Counted from the first letter of the stretch, positions 22,989 to 34,847 are shown. The stretch: DNA of 64,000 nucleotides from Artemisia argyi (GCA_030686995.1 CM060692.1:124119296-124183295); one strand, 5' to 3'. The notes: generated by a model from the sequence alone, not told the origin. Numbers and translations: made by a program.

Positions 22989-24259
22989 TTATATGTAACA
23001 TTTGATGAAACACCACCACTTCCAAAAACATTACCTTTAGAAGATGATGATTTAGTCGAAGATGAAGCTATTGAGGTTAGTAAAACAAAACCCATAGGAA
23101 ATGATAATGAAAACATAGACTTAGGAAATAATGAAGTAGTAAATATTAAGGAATCTAAATCACATCCATTAGATAACATAATAGGAAGTCTAAATCAAAG
23201 AACCCTTAGGTCACAAGCCCAAGATAAAAATAACTTCTTTTGTTTCCTCTCAGCAATAGAACCTAAGAATATTAATGAAGCATTAAAGGATGAAAGTTGG
23301 GTTATACCTATGCAAGAAGAATTAAACTAATTTAAGGCTAATGATGCTTGGGAATTAGTCCCAAATCCAATGAACATGACCATCATAGGAACTAAGTGGG
23401 TATATAGGAATAAGTTAGATGAAAATGGAATAGTAACTAGGAACAAAGCTAGGTTAGTTGCCCAAGGTTATAATCAACAAGAAGGAATTGATTATGATGA
23501 AACTTATGCCCCCGTAGCTAGACTGGAATCTATTAGAATATTACGTGCCTATGCATACGCCCTAGACTTTAAGTTATTTCAAATGGACGTGAACAGTGCA
23601 TTCCTCAACGGTTTTATCAATGAGGAGGTTTATGTGGCACAACCTCCAGGATTCATTGACTTCGCAAAACTTGACTATGTTTATAAGTTAAAGAAAGCTT
23701 TATATGGACTCAAATAAGCTCCTAAGGCTTGGTATGATCAATTAAAAGCTTTTCTTATTAACCATAATTATTCCATGGGAATGGTAGATAACACCCTTTT
23801 CACTAAAAAGAAAGACCCAAATCTCATCATTGTTCAAATATATGTTGACGACATTATATTTGGATTGACTTGTCAAGAAATGTATGATGAATTTGCCTAG
23901 GATTACAAATAAAACAATTAGAAGATGGAAAATTCTTTAACCAATCTAAGTACATTAAGGAAATGCTTAAGAAATTTGGCCTAGAAGACTCAAAACCCAT
24001 GAAAACTCCCATGTCTACGGAAGTGAAACTCACAAAGGATGATGAAGGTGAGTCCGTAGATAATACTAAGTATAGAGGAATGATAGGTAGTTTACTATAC
24101 TTAATGGCAAGTAGACCCGATATCATGTTTAGTGTTTGCCTTTGTGCCCGCTTTCAAGAGGATCCCAAAACCTCTCACCTAGAAGCGGTTAAGCGTATCT
24201 TCCGATATATTAAAGGCACTATACACTTAGGATTATGGTATCCTAAGGATCCGACATAG
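22989..24259 (+). pseudogene. Copia reverse transcriptase
   Basis: An acidic linker (22990-23330) ends in a TAA near 23327 (EELN stop). The RT core 23370-23717 has [33 protein letters not shown] and [15 protein letters not shown] after ALYGLK (23715-23717) replaces a Gln codon. The catalytic YVDDIIFG box is near 23845. A deletion of roughly 30 codons follows at about 23898 (the block joining the YVDD strand to LGLQIKQ is missing). The thumb/connection frame 23963-24259 has KKFGLEDSKPMKTPM and SLLYLMASRPDI. At least three breaks; non-functional. Confidence 0.85.
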
Positions 24260-24732
24260 AAACCATCGTCTATGCGGATTCGGATCATGCGGGAGACTAC
24301 GTAGATAGAAAGAGCACTAGCAGTATTTGCACTTTTATGGGATGTTGTCTAACATCTTGGTTCTCAAAGAAGCAAACCGCTCTTGCTATTTCTACCACTG
24401 AAGCCAAATATGTAAGCGTTGGAAAGGCATGTCAACAAGCACTATGGATGAAACAAGCTCTCATAGACTATGGGATTAGGTTAGAAAATGTTCCTATTAT
24501 GTGTGATAACAAAGGTGCGATAGATTTAAGTAAAAATCCGGTTCAACACTCTAGGACTAAACATATAGAAATACGCTACCACTTCCTTAGGGATAATGTA
24601 CAAAAAGGAAAGATATCTATAGAAAAGGTTGCATCGGAAGATAACATTGCGGATATATTCACTAAACCCCTTAAGCGTGAATTATTCAACCACTTGCGTT
24701 TAGGATTAGGAATGATGGAACAAGTTGACTAA
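24260..24732 (+). pseudogene. Copia RNase H
   Basis: A short frameshift at about 24258 separates it from RT. It reads VYADSDHAGDYVDRKSTSG in one frame, then from 24337 SWFSKKQTALAISTTEAKY, IMCDNKGAIDLSKNP and NPVQHSRTKHIEI, ending ADIFTKPLKR. The D-E-D residues (YADSD, TEAKY, CDN) are present. Related copia elements, as I recall them from Asteraceae genomes, end in the same way. Confidence 0.85.
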
Positions 24733-25464
24733 ATTTTATTGCATTTACACTACTTATTACTTGCATAAAATTTACTTTTCTTCCACCTCTTCATATCTGA
24801 GTCTAGGAATCTATTTTGCACAAGATTAAAGATTGGGAAACCTCATTTTAATTGCATATACATTCTTATAAAACCCAATCAAATTTTCTTTAAAACTATT
24901 CTCACATCTAGGAAACACATGAAAACCATTATTCTTGCATTGTTGAATAATGCTAAAAACATTTTCTTGAATCATGCATAAAATCTCACATGAATTACCA
25001 AAATATATAATCTAATATATACCATTGATATTCATGAATTGAGCAAAAATCGAATCAAGGAGATTTTGGATTGTTTCTTATGAAGTTTTCTTATTTGCAT
25101 TTTGGAGTCGAAACAATCACAACTCCACATTTGTTGCATATAGGCACACACTAGGACAAAGTTACAAACAATGTTGTCATTTTGTTCCATCACTAGTTTC
25201 TCACTCACTAGTTCCCTTTGCCTTTGATCTAAGATAGTTACTCTAGGAAGATTGAGTGCCCTTGCCTTTGCTTGTCCTCTCTAGATTATTAGTGATTGCT
25301 TGTTTGCTCTATTACTTGAGTGTTTTTGCATGCATGTTATATTATGATTAGATTAGATGCCATGTTGCCTCAATGATTTGAACTTGCTTGAATCCAAACC
25401 CAAAAACACAACCTTTCTGCAAATTTTATGTCAAAAACCCAATTCTGGTAATCTGAAAATCACC

Positions 25465-25527
25465 AGATGGGCGGCCCCCTTAATTATGTAAGGTGGCCCC
25501 CTTAAAGATTAAGGGGACCGGCCATCT
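25465..25527. repeat. Internal hairpin cluster resembling the copia LTR one
   Basis: AGATGG (25465-25470) pairs with CCATCT (25522-25527). Inside, CCCCTTAA-AGA-TTAAGGGG forms an 8-bp hairpin followed by GACCGGCC, the same words as at 4070-4140. Confidence 0.6.
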
Positions 25528-25658
25528 AATGGTCGGGTTTACAGAATCTTTTCTGCTTTTTAGCCCATTTTATCATACACTTCCTAATTTTCACCAACAT
25601 ATTTCGTCCTAATCTCCCAAACAAACCTTATCCATCCATAAACACACAAATTTCACAC

Positions 25659-25666
25659 TATAAATA
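25659..25666 (+). promoter_or_regulatory. Candidate TATA box for copia third ORF
   Basis: TATAAATA, identical to the LTR box, 35 bp upstream of ATG 25701. Confidence 0.4.
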
Positions 25667-25700
25667 TCCCAATCTTCAAAACTCGCCATTCATCTCATCA

Positions 25701-25742
25701 TGACCTCTTCAAACAAACGAAAACCAAAAGCCTCAAGGCTAG
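25701..25742 (+). pseudogene. Start of copia third ORF (env-position), cut by Tat insertion
   Basis: ATG at 25701 opens a Lys/Ser-rich start (MTSSNKRKPKASRL) that is interrupted after 14 codons by the Tat LTR. The flank resumes at 52426-52431 and stays open for about 40 more codons. In SIRE-type copia elements an extra, often env-like, ORF sits here. I see no transmembrane segment, so the function is unknown. Confidence 0.4.
25738..25742. repeat. TSD of Tat element, left copy (GCTAG)
   Basis: Matches GCTTG at 52426-52430 with one difference. Confidence 0.65.
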
Positions 25743-26380
25743 TGATGATGTACCCTCCGATTAGCTCGAAGGACACCCCTTCGAGTCTCATCGTAACCTA
25801 CATAATCGAAGGCTATGGCTAGCCTGCTAAAACTTTCTTTGGCGTAAAACTAATCATCAACGATCTAGTTACCAAGTGGGAATTCGCCAATCGAAGGATT
25901 AAGCCCTTCGGGGTATCTCTCGATAAGTTTTATGGACAGAACAATGCCAAGTCCAATACTGGGGAGACCAAGTCTTACCCACGTCTCCTCTTCCTCTTTA
26001 GCACCCCCGCTAAACCCGGAGGAGTGGGACACTAAACCCTAGCTGTTACCACAAATCATGGGACGCCCCCATGATCTCTCTCAAACGTATGACCACTCTC
26101 CAGGACCGTTTTCTTCACCTATAAATAGCCCTGGACGATGACAAATCTGGTATGCAATCTCTCTCACCTTTACTTTACTACACTTACACTTAAACACTCA
26201 TACCGATCACTTATTCACACGCCGGAGGTTGTTCGCAGGGTCCAACCCCTGCGCAATCACTTAACTTAGTGTTTTCGTATTTCTTATTTCAGGTTATATC
26301 CAAGCTAGGGGTAATAAGAACACCCCGCATTTCCTTTGATCACCATCGAAGGCCTGGTAGTGCAAAATATTGTACAATCA
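25743..26380 (+). repeat. Tat 5' LTR
   Basis: 638 bp. TATA-like CTATAAATAG at 26119-26128. It is longer than the 3' LTR because about 68 bp after the first 15 bases are absent from the other copy. Confidence 0.85.
26119..26128 (+). promoter_or_regulatory. TATA box of Tat 5' LTR
   Basis: CTATAAATAG, also present in the 3' LTR near 52175-52184. Confidence 0.6.
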
Positions 26381-26381
26381 G

Positions 26382-26398
26382 TGGCGCCATCCGTGGGA
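26382..26398 (+). other. Primer binding site of Tat element
   Basis: TGGCGCCATCCGTGGGA one base after the LTR end. Tat elements typically have TGGCGCC-xxCCGTGGG here. Confidence 0.65.
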
Positions 26399-26467
26399 CC
26401 CGCTACAATTAGTCCCGTTATTTCCATGTAAAATAACCAAGTCAAATACACTCGCTATTATTCCGGA

Positions 26468-28246
26468 ATGAACCCAGAAAGAGAAATTACACCCCCACCT
26501 GGTTTTTCGTCTTTAATCCCTTTACCCGCAACTGACACCAACGACCTTCCGCCAATCACGGCCTCCACTTTCACCACACGATCTCACCCAGAAATAACGT
26601 CCAACCATCACGCATCCACGTCAGCTAATCCAGAGCTCATCATTAGCCCCGCCTTTGTCGATGCTAATTACGAAGAGCTAGAGTCCTTATTAAGGGATCG
26701 AAGGAGGCAAATCAGAAACACGGAGATGCGAAAGGAGTTAGAATATTCCAGTGATGAATATGATGAAGAAATTGAGATGGAGCCAAGACCTTCGATAACT
26801 AGGGCTCAACACCCCATCCTGCGGATTGGGTCTCCTACGGGTAGAAGGGTTAGAGGAAGGAATGTAGGCTTTAAGGGAATTCCTGAAAGAACTCCCACGA
26901 GGAGAGAAGGGACTATTACTGAAGGCTCTCAGGGAAGGAGCCAACAGAGGGAGAACACGGAGGTGAACTTACCTCCCTTATTAGCAGCACATTTAGGGAG
27001 GACCAAAGGGGGAGTTCCACTGCAACCCTCCCACGCATCCGGTGTGGGAGGTAACCCGGGATCGGACAACACAGGAGGAAATCCCCCCCCCCCCCCCCGT
27101 CAACCTGTATCCTCAGTTCTCGGTTCAAAGTTACCGCTCAAATATTTATCCCTCCGTTAATGGGCAACCTGGAAATCAGTACCCCTCACAAATGGTTGTA
27201 CCCTACAATCATCCCATGATATACCCTCCGCACACCATGTATAATGGTTACCCCCAAACGCGAGTACTCCTCATCCTTTCTACACTAGTCAACCTTCTTC
27301 TGGGGTACCCCCTACTCATAATCCATATCATGGCATCCCTATGAACATACCACCTTACACCCACTCGTACGCAGAGCCCGCTAGTCCTGCGACACCCTTT
27401 GTAAGATGGATCGTAGACTATCCCTTGCCGGATGGCCTAAAGATGCCTTCACATATAGGCACCTATGACGGAAAGGGAGATCCGGACAATTTCTTGCATT
27501 TATTCGTAGGAGCCATTAGGATGCAGAAATGGGTCATGCGCGTAGCCTGTCACATGTTTACTTATACCCTTCAGGATTCCGCGCGTATTTGGTGGAATGG
27601 ACATAAACCAGAAAGCATCATCAACTTTGATGATTTGAAAGCTAAGTTTCGATCTCACTTTAGCCAGCAAAAGAAGTTCACAAGGACACACCTCACAGTG
27701 AACAACATTAAGCAGAAGGAGAACGAAAGCATGAGGAACTTCGTTACTAGATACACTGACAAAACTCTACAGATTCTAGGCTTATACGAAGAGCAACGCA
27801 TTTCCAGCTTCGTCCATGGCCTACGCAACCGGACTCTTGTGGAATTCTTATCCACAGACCTTCCGGAAACATACAAGGGCCTGATGGAAAAAACATACAC
27901 ATGGATAGAAGCCAAAGAAGTTTCTACCAATGGGGCTTCGATAGAGAACAACAAAGGAACAAAACCGTCTTCATGGGAAGGATCAAAGAACAAACACAAA
28001 AGCCATAATAGGTTTACCCCTTACAACAAGGGTCCGAACTATGGTTTATTAGGAAATCTCACAAAGTCTCCAAGGGAGATTTTAGCGACAGAGAAGGCCG
28101 CTAAAGCCTTCGAGCTACCCCCTCGCATGATAGGAAAAAGCAAGAACAGAGACACTACTAAATATTGCCACTTCTACGAAGACTTTGGTCATGAAACAAA
28201 CAGCTGTCGAGAGCTGAAAAAGCAGATTGAAGAGGCAGTAAAATAA
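26468..28246 (+). pseudogene. Tat gag (frameshifted at a C tract)
   Basis: Starts MNPEREITPPPGF. The first frame (26468-27160) is a disordered, charged and Pro-rich N-terminus. At 27083-27098 sixteen consecutive C bases occur, and the sensible frame switches to that of 27042-27344, then again near 27341. The 301-residue frame 27341-28246 is the capsid-type gag: PSHIGTYDGKGDPDNFLHLF, a WW-containing segment (SARIWWNGH), FRSHFSQQKK, and a C-terminal part with CHFYEDFGHETNSC, which reads as a CCHC-like knuckle C-x5-6-GH-x4-C. Gag packages element RNA. Confidence 0.82.
27083..27098. repeat. C16 homopolymer in Tat gag
   Basis: Sixteen C bases encoding Pro in every frame. The coding frame changes across it. 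Confidence 0.85.
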
Positions 28247-28299
28247 GATCTTTTAGATGCACATATCCCTCCGGGAGGTCGATTTGGACGTGGGCATAA

Positions 28300-28604
<305 letters not shown>

Positions 28605-29439
28605 AACACATCTCGTAAAAGGGATAAGAAAGGGCAAAGAGAAAGCCACTGACGCGCAACTGGGAAAAGATAATACTCCCCAAGAAGCTCCTATCCTAAT
28701 GGTTCACTGTGATACCCCCCGATTAAAAAGAAAAGCCTCCGAAAGGGAAGCTTACGCTGCAAGGGAAATAACATTCCCGTCCAAAATGGGAGAGTCCCCT
28801 TCAAAGGACCCAGTGATCATTAAGGTCGTAGTCTTGGATACAGAGGTCAACAAAGTTTATATGGACTGCGGGAGTTCCTGCGAGATAATCTACGAACATT
28901 GCTTTAGGAAACTCAGCCCTACAATCAAATCCAAGAGAGTAGAGTCAAGAATGCCCCTGGTAGATTTCTCGGGTGAACGATCGTGGCCTTTAGGTGAAAT
29001 ACCTTTGGAGGTAACACTCGGAAGTGGAAAGCTTGCAAGAAAGGAAATCCTCAATTTTGTCATCGTAAGATCAAAGTTGCCCTACAACATGTTAATCGGA
29101 TGAACTGCCATGCAAAAGATGGGCATTGTGGTCTCTACAGTTCATGCAACAGTGAAGTTCCAAACAGCCAATGGTGTCGGAACCATATTCTCTAGCTATC
29201 GCGAAAGGAAACACCAGAAAGCCCAAAAGGATAAGGGAGATGGTAATCAACAGCGTGCAATAAACGTCAGAGGAGTCTTCGACCCCAAGGGGTATGTGGC
29301 ACTAGACAACCCCCGTCCAGTACGAAAGGTGGAAATGGGAAAGAAACTCCCTACCACTTTCAGAAAAAGATTGGAAAAATTGCTCGAAGCCAATGAAGAT
29401 GTGTTTGTAGGAAAGTATTAAGATATAACAGGAATTCCA
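28605..29439 (+). pseudogene. Tat protease region
   Basis: The frame 28699-29103 has FPSKMGESPSKDP, then VYMDCGSSCEIIYEHCF, in which D-C-G-S-S stands at the protease active site (usual Tat form D-x-G-S/A-S), and later RSKLPYNMLIG. A TGA (29101-29103) follows where related elements have G-R. The reading then continues in frame 29110-29421 (MGIVVSTVHATVKFQT, linker to RT) to a TAA. The protease fold is largely present but the polyprotein is interrupted. Confidence 0.82.
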
Positions 29440-30218
29440 AGGTTGCTCACAATCAACGGCAGACCTTTTAACACGGAACACAAGCTAAATGAATCCAAAT
29501 ACATCAAACAGGTCAGGCAGAAACCTCTTCAAGTGACACCTGAACAAAACGCAGCAATTAAGAAAGAAGTAGACAATCTCACGGCTGCCGGAATACTTCG
29601 AAGGGTATCAAATCCACGATGGGTTACTAACCCAATCGCAGCCCAACGGCAAAATAGAGAATGGGTACTAACAGATGACTTCAAAGACATCAACAAAGTT
29701 TGCCAAAAAAGCTATTTGCCGGAAAGAGAACAACAACTGCCACCTAGAGTTCGTTGGGAATGTTTCCTTAATACAAACATGGGATGCCATCAGATACAGA
29801 TGGCACAGGAAGATGAAGAAAAAACATCCTTTCATGTAGATAGTAGCTCCTAATGCTTTAAACGCATGCCTTCTGGCTTACGGAACATTGAAGCCACTTA
29901 CAATAGGCTGATCCAAAGGGTCTTCGAAAAACAGATAGGGAGGAACCTAAGAATTCACGGTGAATACTTAGTCACCCAGAGCAAGACAAAGGAAGACCTC
30001 CTTCATGATATAGAAGAAACCCTCATATAATAAAGGAAGATCAACCTAAAGCTAAACCCAATAATGTGTTCTTTCGGCATTGAAAAGAAAGGGCCAAACG
30101 AGCGCCTGTTCGTAAGGCAAATGATCAGAACCAATCCAATCAATGAGGAAACCTCCTCAAAAATACAAATGTGGAGAACACAAGGGAAGACTCAAAACCT
30201 ACAAAATGACTTAGAAAC
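29440..30218 (+). pseudogene. Tat reverse transcriptase, degenerate, cut by Athila B
   Basis: The frame 29443-29853 shows an RT start (EVDNLTAAGILRRVSNPRWVTNP, then a WVLTDDFKDINKVC block where FRDLNKAC is expected). Next comes GCHQIQMAQEDEEKTSF, and the FKRMPSGLRN block lies beyond a stop. The segment that should hold the Y-x-D-D catalytic box reads RNLRIHGEYLVTQSKTKED, so the catalytic aspartates are gone. Stops occur at about 29851 and 30029. It is inactive. Athila B is inserted at 30218/30219 near the end of the connection domain. Confidence 0.75.
30214..30218. repeat. TSD of Athila B, left copy (GAAAC)
   Basis: Identical to 47440-47444. Confidence 0.9.
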
Positions 30219-31172
30219 TGATGAGTGTGTAAATACTCATCATTTTTACCATTTCTGAGCTGCCAAAACATATAAAAACACTCAATAATGAATCAAAATA
30301 GTGAAAATATCCTAGGAAAGTGTTTTACATGTTTCAAATGCAAAAATACCAAAAACAGATGAAAAATGCACAAAGTTTGCATAATTGGTAGTTTCAGTCC
30401 CCCAACTTTCAAAAGTTGTCAAATCTAGTCCCTGGTCATTCTAAAAACTTGAAAAAGTCACCAAAGGTCCTTATAAATCAAAAAGTTACATAATTAGTCC
30501 TTTGGTGAAAAGTTTCACAAAATGTCAAGTTTTGTCCCTGAACTTTGAAAATTGTCAAAAATGGTCCCTGGGATATGAAAAACTTTGAGAAAAACAAATT
30601 TTGTCCTTGCACTAACCTTTTATGACAGGATTGGTCCTTGGTGGAAAGTTTGGTGAAAATTACACAAATGGTCCCTGAAGTTTGAAAGATTGACAGTTTC
30701 AGTCCGTGGTGAAAAATAAATTTGAAAAATCATCAAAGGACCTTATACTATTCATGATGTGGCAAATTTCACCCTTTGAAATACTTTGGGAACATGCCAA
30801 TTCCAGCCCTCAAACTTTTGACAAATTGCAAAAGAGGTCCTTGTGTAAACTAAAAACCTAAACCGGATTCTACAACTAATAATATTAACCCACAAAACCA
30901 AACCAATCCAACACAAGCCCACTTCTTAGGCCCAAAAATCCCTCAGCCCACCCACAACACCAGGGTCAAAATTTGACCCTCTCTGGTCAAATACCAGTCA
31001 AACACCACCTCAAAACCGCCCCTCCTTCTCTGGTATTATCCACCACCACCACCACTTGCAAGTCCCATCACAACCCATCATACGCCACCGCCCAACACAC
31101 TACACCTAATTATCACATCCACAATAAATGCTACCCCCCCTTGTCTAAACAGTCCAAATTTCCCTTACCCAA

Positions 31173-31187
31173 TTTTGGCGCCGAAAA
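31173..31187. promoter_or_regulatory. E2F-like site, Athila B 5' LTR
   Basis: TTTTGGCGCCGAAAA. The 3' LTR copy at 44359-44373 is the perfect palindrome TTTTGGCGCCAAAAA. It lies 94 bp upstream of the TATA box. Confidence 0.6.
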
Positions 31188-31280
31188 CCGTTTTAAAGGT
31201 TGAGATCAATTCAGAGTCAATCAACGGCTAAGATTAAATGGGAAATGCTCAGAGAGGCTCAAGGAACCCTAATTCATGGC

Positions 31281-31288
31281 TATAAAAG
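31281..31288 (+). promoter_or_regulatory. TATA box of Athila B 5' LTR
   Basis: TATAAAAG in the context GGCTATAAAAGGAAAG. The same box is at 44467-44474 in the 3' LTR. It predicts a transcript start near 31310 and so a 1.1-kb U3. Confidence 0.65.
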
Positions 31289-34257
31289 GAAAGAGATGCA
31301 AGATGAAGCTTTGTCTAATTTTTTTAGTGTAATTGTAATCGTTTAAGTTTATTAAGCAAGTGTAGTGTAGCAAAAAGCTTTTAAGCATTTGTTTTAATCA
31401 ATTCAGTGTACTATTACTTCTTTCAAATTAATATAAGCAAGTTTCTTCCATTTCTTTTGTTTATGCAAATTTCAAGTTTCATACATTAGTTTGGATCATA
31501 GGCCGCTAGTGTTTGAGTTTGAATTATGGACTGAATTAGGTTCACATAGGCTCCAATAAGCTTATTAAAGCTTTAGAGACTTTAAAACTCAGTTACATTA
31601 GAAGAAAAATCAAAAATCTAAAAATAGTCAAACTTGGTCAACTGTTTGGTTTGGTTTGCATTTTCAGGTATGAAGAAGCATTGAGGAGCAATCTGAGAGT
31701 TGGAATAAGCCTATTTAAAGATAGGCTTCTGTGGAAAAGCCCCTTGTTCAAGCTAGGGGTTGGTTGTAAGCCTTTGCTCATTTAAAATTTCCTCTAAAAA
31801 TTAGTCATTGGTATTGTTTGAATTACTTGTTGTTTATTGTCCATCTATGTTCTGTTTGTGTATCTTAAGTATTGTTTAGTTACATTCTAGCTTAATCCAC
31901 ATAGCTTGTTTGTTAGAAAAAGTAGTTATCATAAATCCTAGTTTTGACTGTCAAATTAGTTTTAGTGTTAAACTTGTATGATTATTGTGACATTCTGTTT
32001 CTAAGTATTTAAATTAGTCTATCTAATTATAATTAGTTAGTTTGGATCAAGATTTTAAACCCTAGTTATAATCTGCATTGAAAATCTTAAAACAGTTAAG
32101 TATTAGGGGTGTTTGGATTTGCTGAATTGGTGGTGTTGTTGTTAATCTCATATAGTAACTATTGATCAAATAGCTTGCACTTGGTTTCATTTGATGTTTT
32201 GAACCATAAAATCCAGTCTTATAACACCAAAAAGTCAAGTTCTCAATCCAATCCCCCTCACAGTTAACTGTGAAGGGATTTGTGTTCATAAACTTTTAAA
32301 ACTAGCTCAAAAGTAGTAAGTGTAGTTTAGAAGAGTTACAATATTGCTTAATACAAGTTTTCTAATCAGTACTACCACCCAAAACTCACAAAAGTCAAAA
32401 CTTGTGTTTTTCATCAAAAGTCAAAAGTTAGATCTCAGATTTTCCCCAAAGTTCCAAGATTAATTCTGATTTTTGTGTTTGGATTTGGACTTCAAAATTT
32501 TCACAAGTTATTCTCTACCAGCTCATCTTCCAAAATCCATAATTGGCTCAATTTTGTGATTTTTCTACAAACTTCTACAAGCCTTGGAAGTGAGTTGCAG
32601 GGCAGACCCTTGCCCTGTGCACAGCAGACCTCACCCACACCACCACCTTTAGTGGTGGCTGCAGCCTAACCCAGTGGACCCCAGAGGTTCATTCATGGTT
32701 TGGATAACCCTCCTCCTACCAGAGATCAAGTGTTGACTCTTGGTTTGACCTAAGACTCAGTGGACCCCACCTGGTTTAGCCCATCAAGTCTGTCCCCAAA
32801 ATCTGTGTTCAGTTTCATATTACAAGTGCTTATTTGATTACTATCAGCTTATTTGCGCTTATTTCTTGCTATTCTCTGCTTGTTTAAGTTTGTTGAACTT
32901 ATTTGTATCTGTTTTCACCCTTGTGGACCCCACCTTCACCCATTTGAGCTTATTTGCCCAAACAGTCAACCAAAGTCAACTGAATAAGCAAAGGGGGTGC
33001 TACTGCTTATTTATAAGCAATTTTTGAAAAGTGGTTTCACAAAAGTTTTATGTTTTCAGTGGTAAAATAAGTGTGTAAAAGAAAATCCAAGAAAAACCAA
33101 GTTTAAAATAAGTGATAGTTTCTATTTAATTCAATTTAATTTTAATTTTTATTTTTAGATTTTAATTAAGTATTTAGTATTTTTATATTTTTATTAATTA
33201 TCTTATATAGTAAAGTATTTTTAGTAAATTTTTCAGATTTTTATTCTGTCATTTAGTATTAATTAGATTTAATTTTAGTTTTCTTTATTATTAATCAATA
33301 TTAAGTTTTAAATATCATATTTAGTTTTTATAAAGTAAAACTTAGTTTTTATAGTTTTCCTAGCTCTAATTTAGTATAATAGACTTTTAGAAAATATAAT
33401 TTGAATTTCTACTGTTCATTTTCTATTTTTCTTATTTTAATTGTTTAAATTAGACTTAAGTTAATTAAAAGGTAAATAATTAGTGGATTAATCTTAAAAC
33501 ATAATTTTTAGAGTTTTTATAATTTTGTAGGATTCCTGTGATGGTTAAGTAATTTTATAAATTTTCTTATAATTTTCTAAGTTGATTTAGTATTAATAGT
33601 AATTAAAAGTAGTTTAATTAGTTTAATTTAGTTAAATAGTTTATAATTAATAAAAAACCCATAAAAAGACAAAAATATTTATTTTTATTTTTTATACTTT
33701 CTTCAAGTTCTAATTTAAGTTTAGAAATTATTTTTGCAAATCTTTAGTTTAATTTGTAGTAGTTATAATTATTAGTTAATTTAAAATTAGATTTTAATTA
33801 GATTTTAATTAGTTTAATTAATTAAATAGTATTTAAATAATAATTTAATCACTTTTATAATTTCATTTTCATTTTAATTTTTCTTTCTAATTTTAAGTTT
33901 CAAAAAGTGTCAAAAGCACCCCCTGTAGTTTGTTAAATACCAAAATCCCACTTTCTTTGTCTGTTACGTGATCTGAATTGTGAATACGTGCATATATCTG
34001 GTATCTGATCTTTGTGAATATTATATCTGTGTACCAATACCAAAATAACAGTAGCAAAATCAATTCCATATCATCTGGGCTACTGTCCTCAGTGCCACTC
34101 ACTCATAAACGATTCCCAAAGCACCATTTCAATCTCGCTGGGACATAACGACCCGGGGACACACTGTACTATCACTGGAGTATTGGTCTAGAGAGTTTGA
34201 CTTTGTTGACCATCTACTTGGTCAATTTAAGTTGACTGTTCTGCACCAATCAAAATT

Positions 34258-34274
34258 TGGCGCCGCTGCCGGGG
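34258..34274 (+). other. Primer binding site, Athila B
   Basis: TGGCGCCGCTGCCGGGG. It matches the plant tRNA-Asp complement except for one base, as expected for Athila. Confidence 0.8.
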
Positions 34275-34847
34275 AGGTTGTTGCGTGTTTTTAAAAATCG
34301 TTTTAAGTTTAGTGGTTTTCAAAACCCTCCCTGTACAAATTTCACACAAATTTGTAAAACGTTTTTGAAAAAACATAATCATATAAAAAACGTTCATTAA
34401 CACTTCTCCTGAAGTGTTGAAAACACCAAAAAAATTAAAAAAATAATCAAAAACAAACTGTGAAGTTAAATTACTTCGTTTTCTTTAAGATTACAACCTG
34501 AAACAGTTGGTTTTAGGTAAGTTCTGACATTAAATTGCGAACTGAAGAGGAAACCTATTTACTTCCTCCCGCCAGCCTGCGAGTAATCTTAAAGGGACGA
34601 TTTCGGTTAACGAATCAGTTCCAAAAATATTTCTCAAGTTTTCTACACACACACCCATAAGCCTAAAGCAGTTTTTCAAATTAATAAATAACAAACCCAT
34701 AATAAGTTCCCAAACTTAAGATTAAAACTTGCCTTTATATCCCTGTGAGTCGTGTACCTTTTTCAAAGAAGCCATTCACTTGTGATTTCTGGTTTAAGTT
34801 CACTGTGGTTTTGCCTCGATCTTGTTTTGAAAAATTGTTTTTAGTGC
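34275..34847 (+). other. Athila B leader before gag
   Basis: Non-coding, homologous to 16555-17159. A conserved block CTTCCTCCCGCCAGCCTGCG lies at about 34562-34581. No gene seen. Confidence 0.6.

Larger units (their letters stand above)
24733..25700 (+). other. Copia non-coding stretch after pol, with possible internal promoter
   Basis: About 970 bp without a credible ORF. Near its end lies a GC-rich hairpin cluster (25465-25527) resembling the one upstream of the LTR TATA box, then TATAAATA at 25659-25666 and an ATG at 25701. A promoter for a downstream third ORF is possible. This is inference from layout. Confidence 0.5.
30219..34252 (+). repeat. Athila B 5' LTR
   Basis: 4034 bp, nearly identical to the 3' LTR. 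U3 holds an array of GTCCCTGAACTTTGAAA-type units (about 30390-30850), an E2F-like site (31173-31187) and a TATA box (31281-31288). R/U5 is about 2.9 kb, with an AATAAGC/GCTTATT cluster (about 32826-33020) and an AT-rich stretch (about 33120-33900). The short frames in it are not credible genes. Confidence 0.92.

Noticed and set aside
30973..31203. 76-codon Pro/Thr-rich frame in both LTRs of Athila B
   Set aside because: Same reason: LTR duplication. The region is U3 upstream of the TATA box, so it is not in the element transcript.
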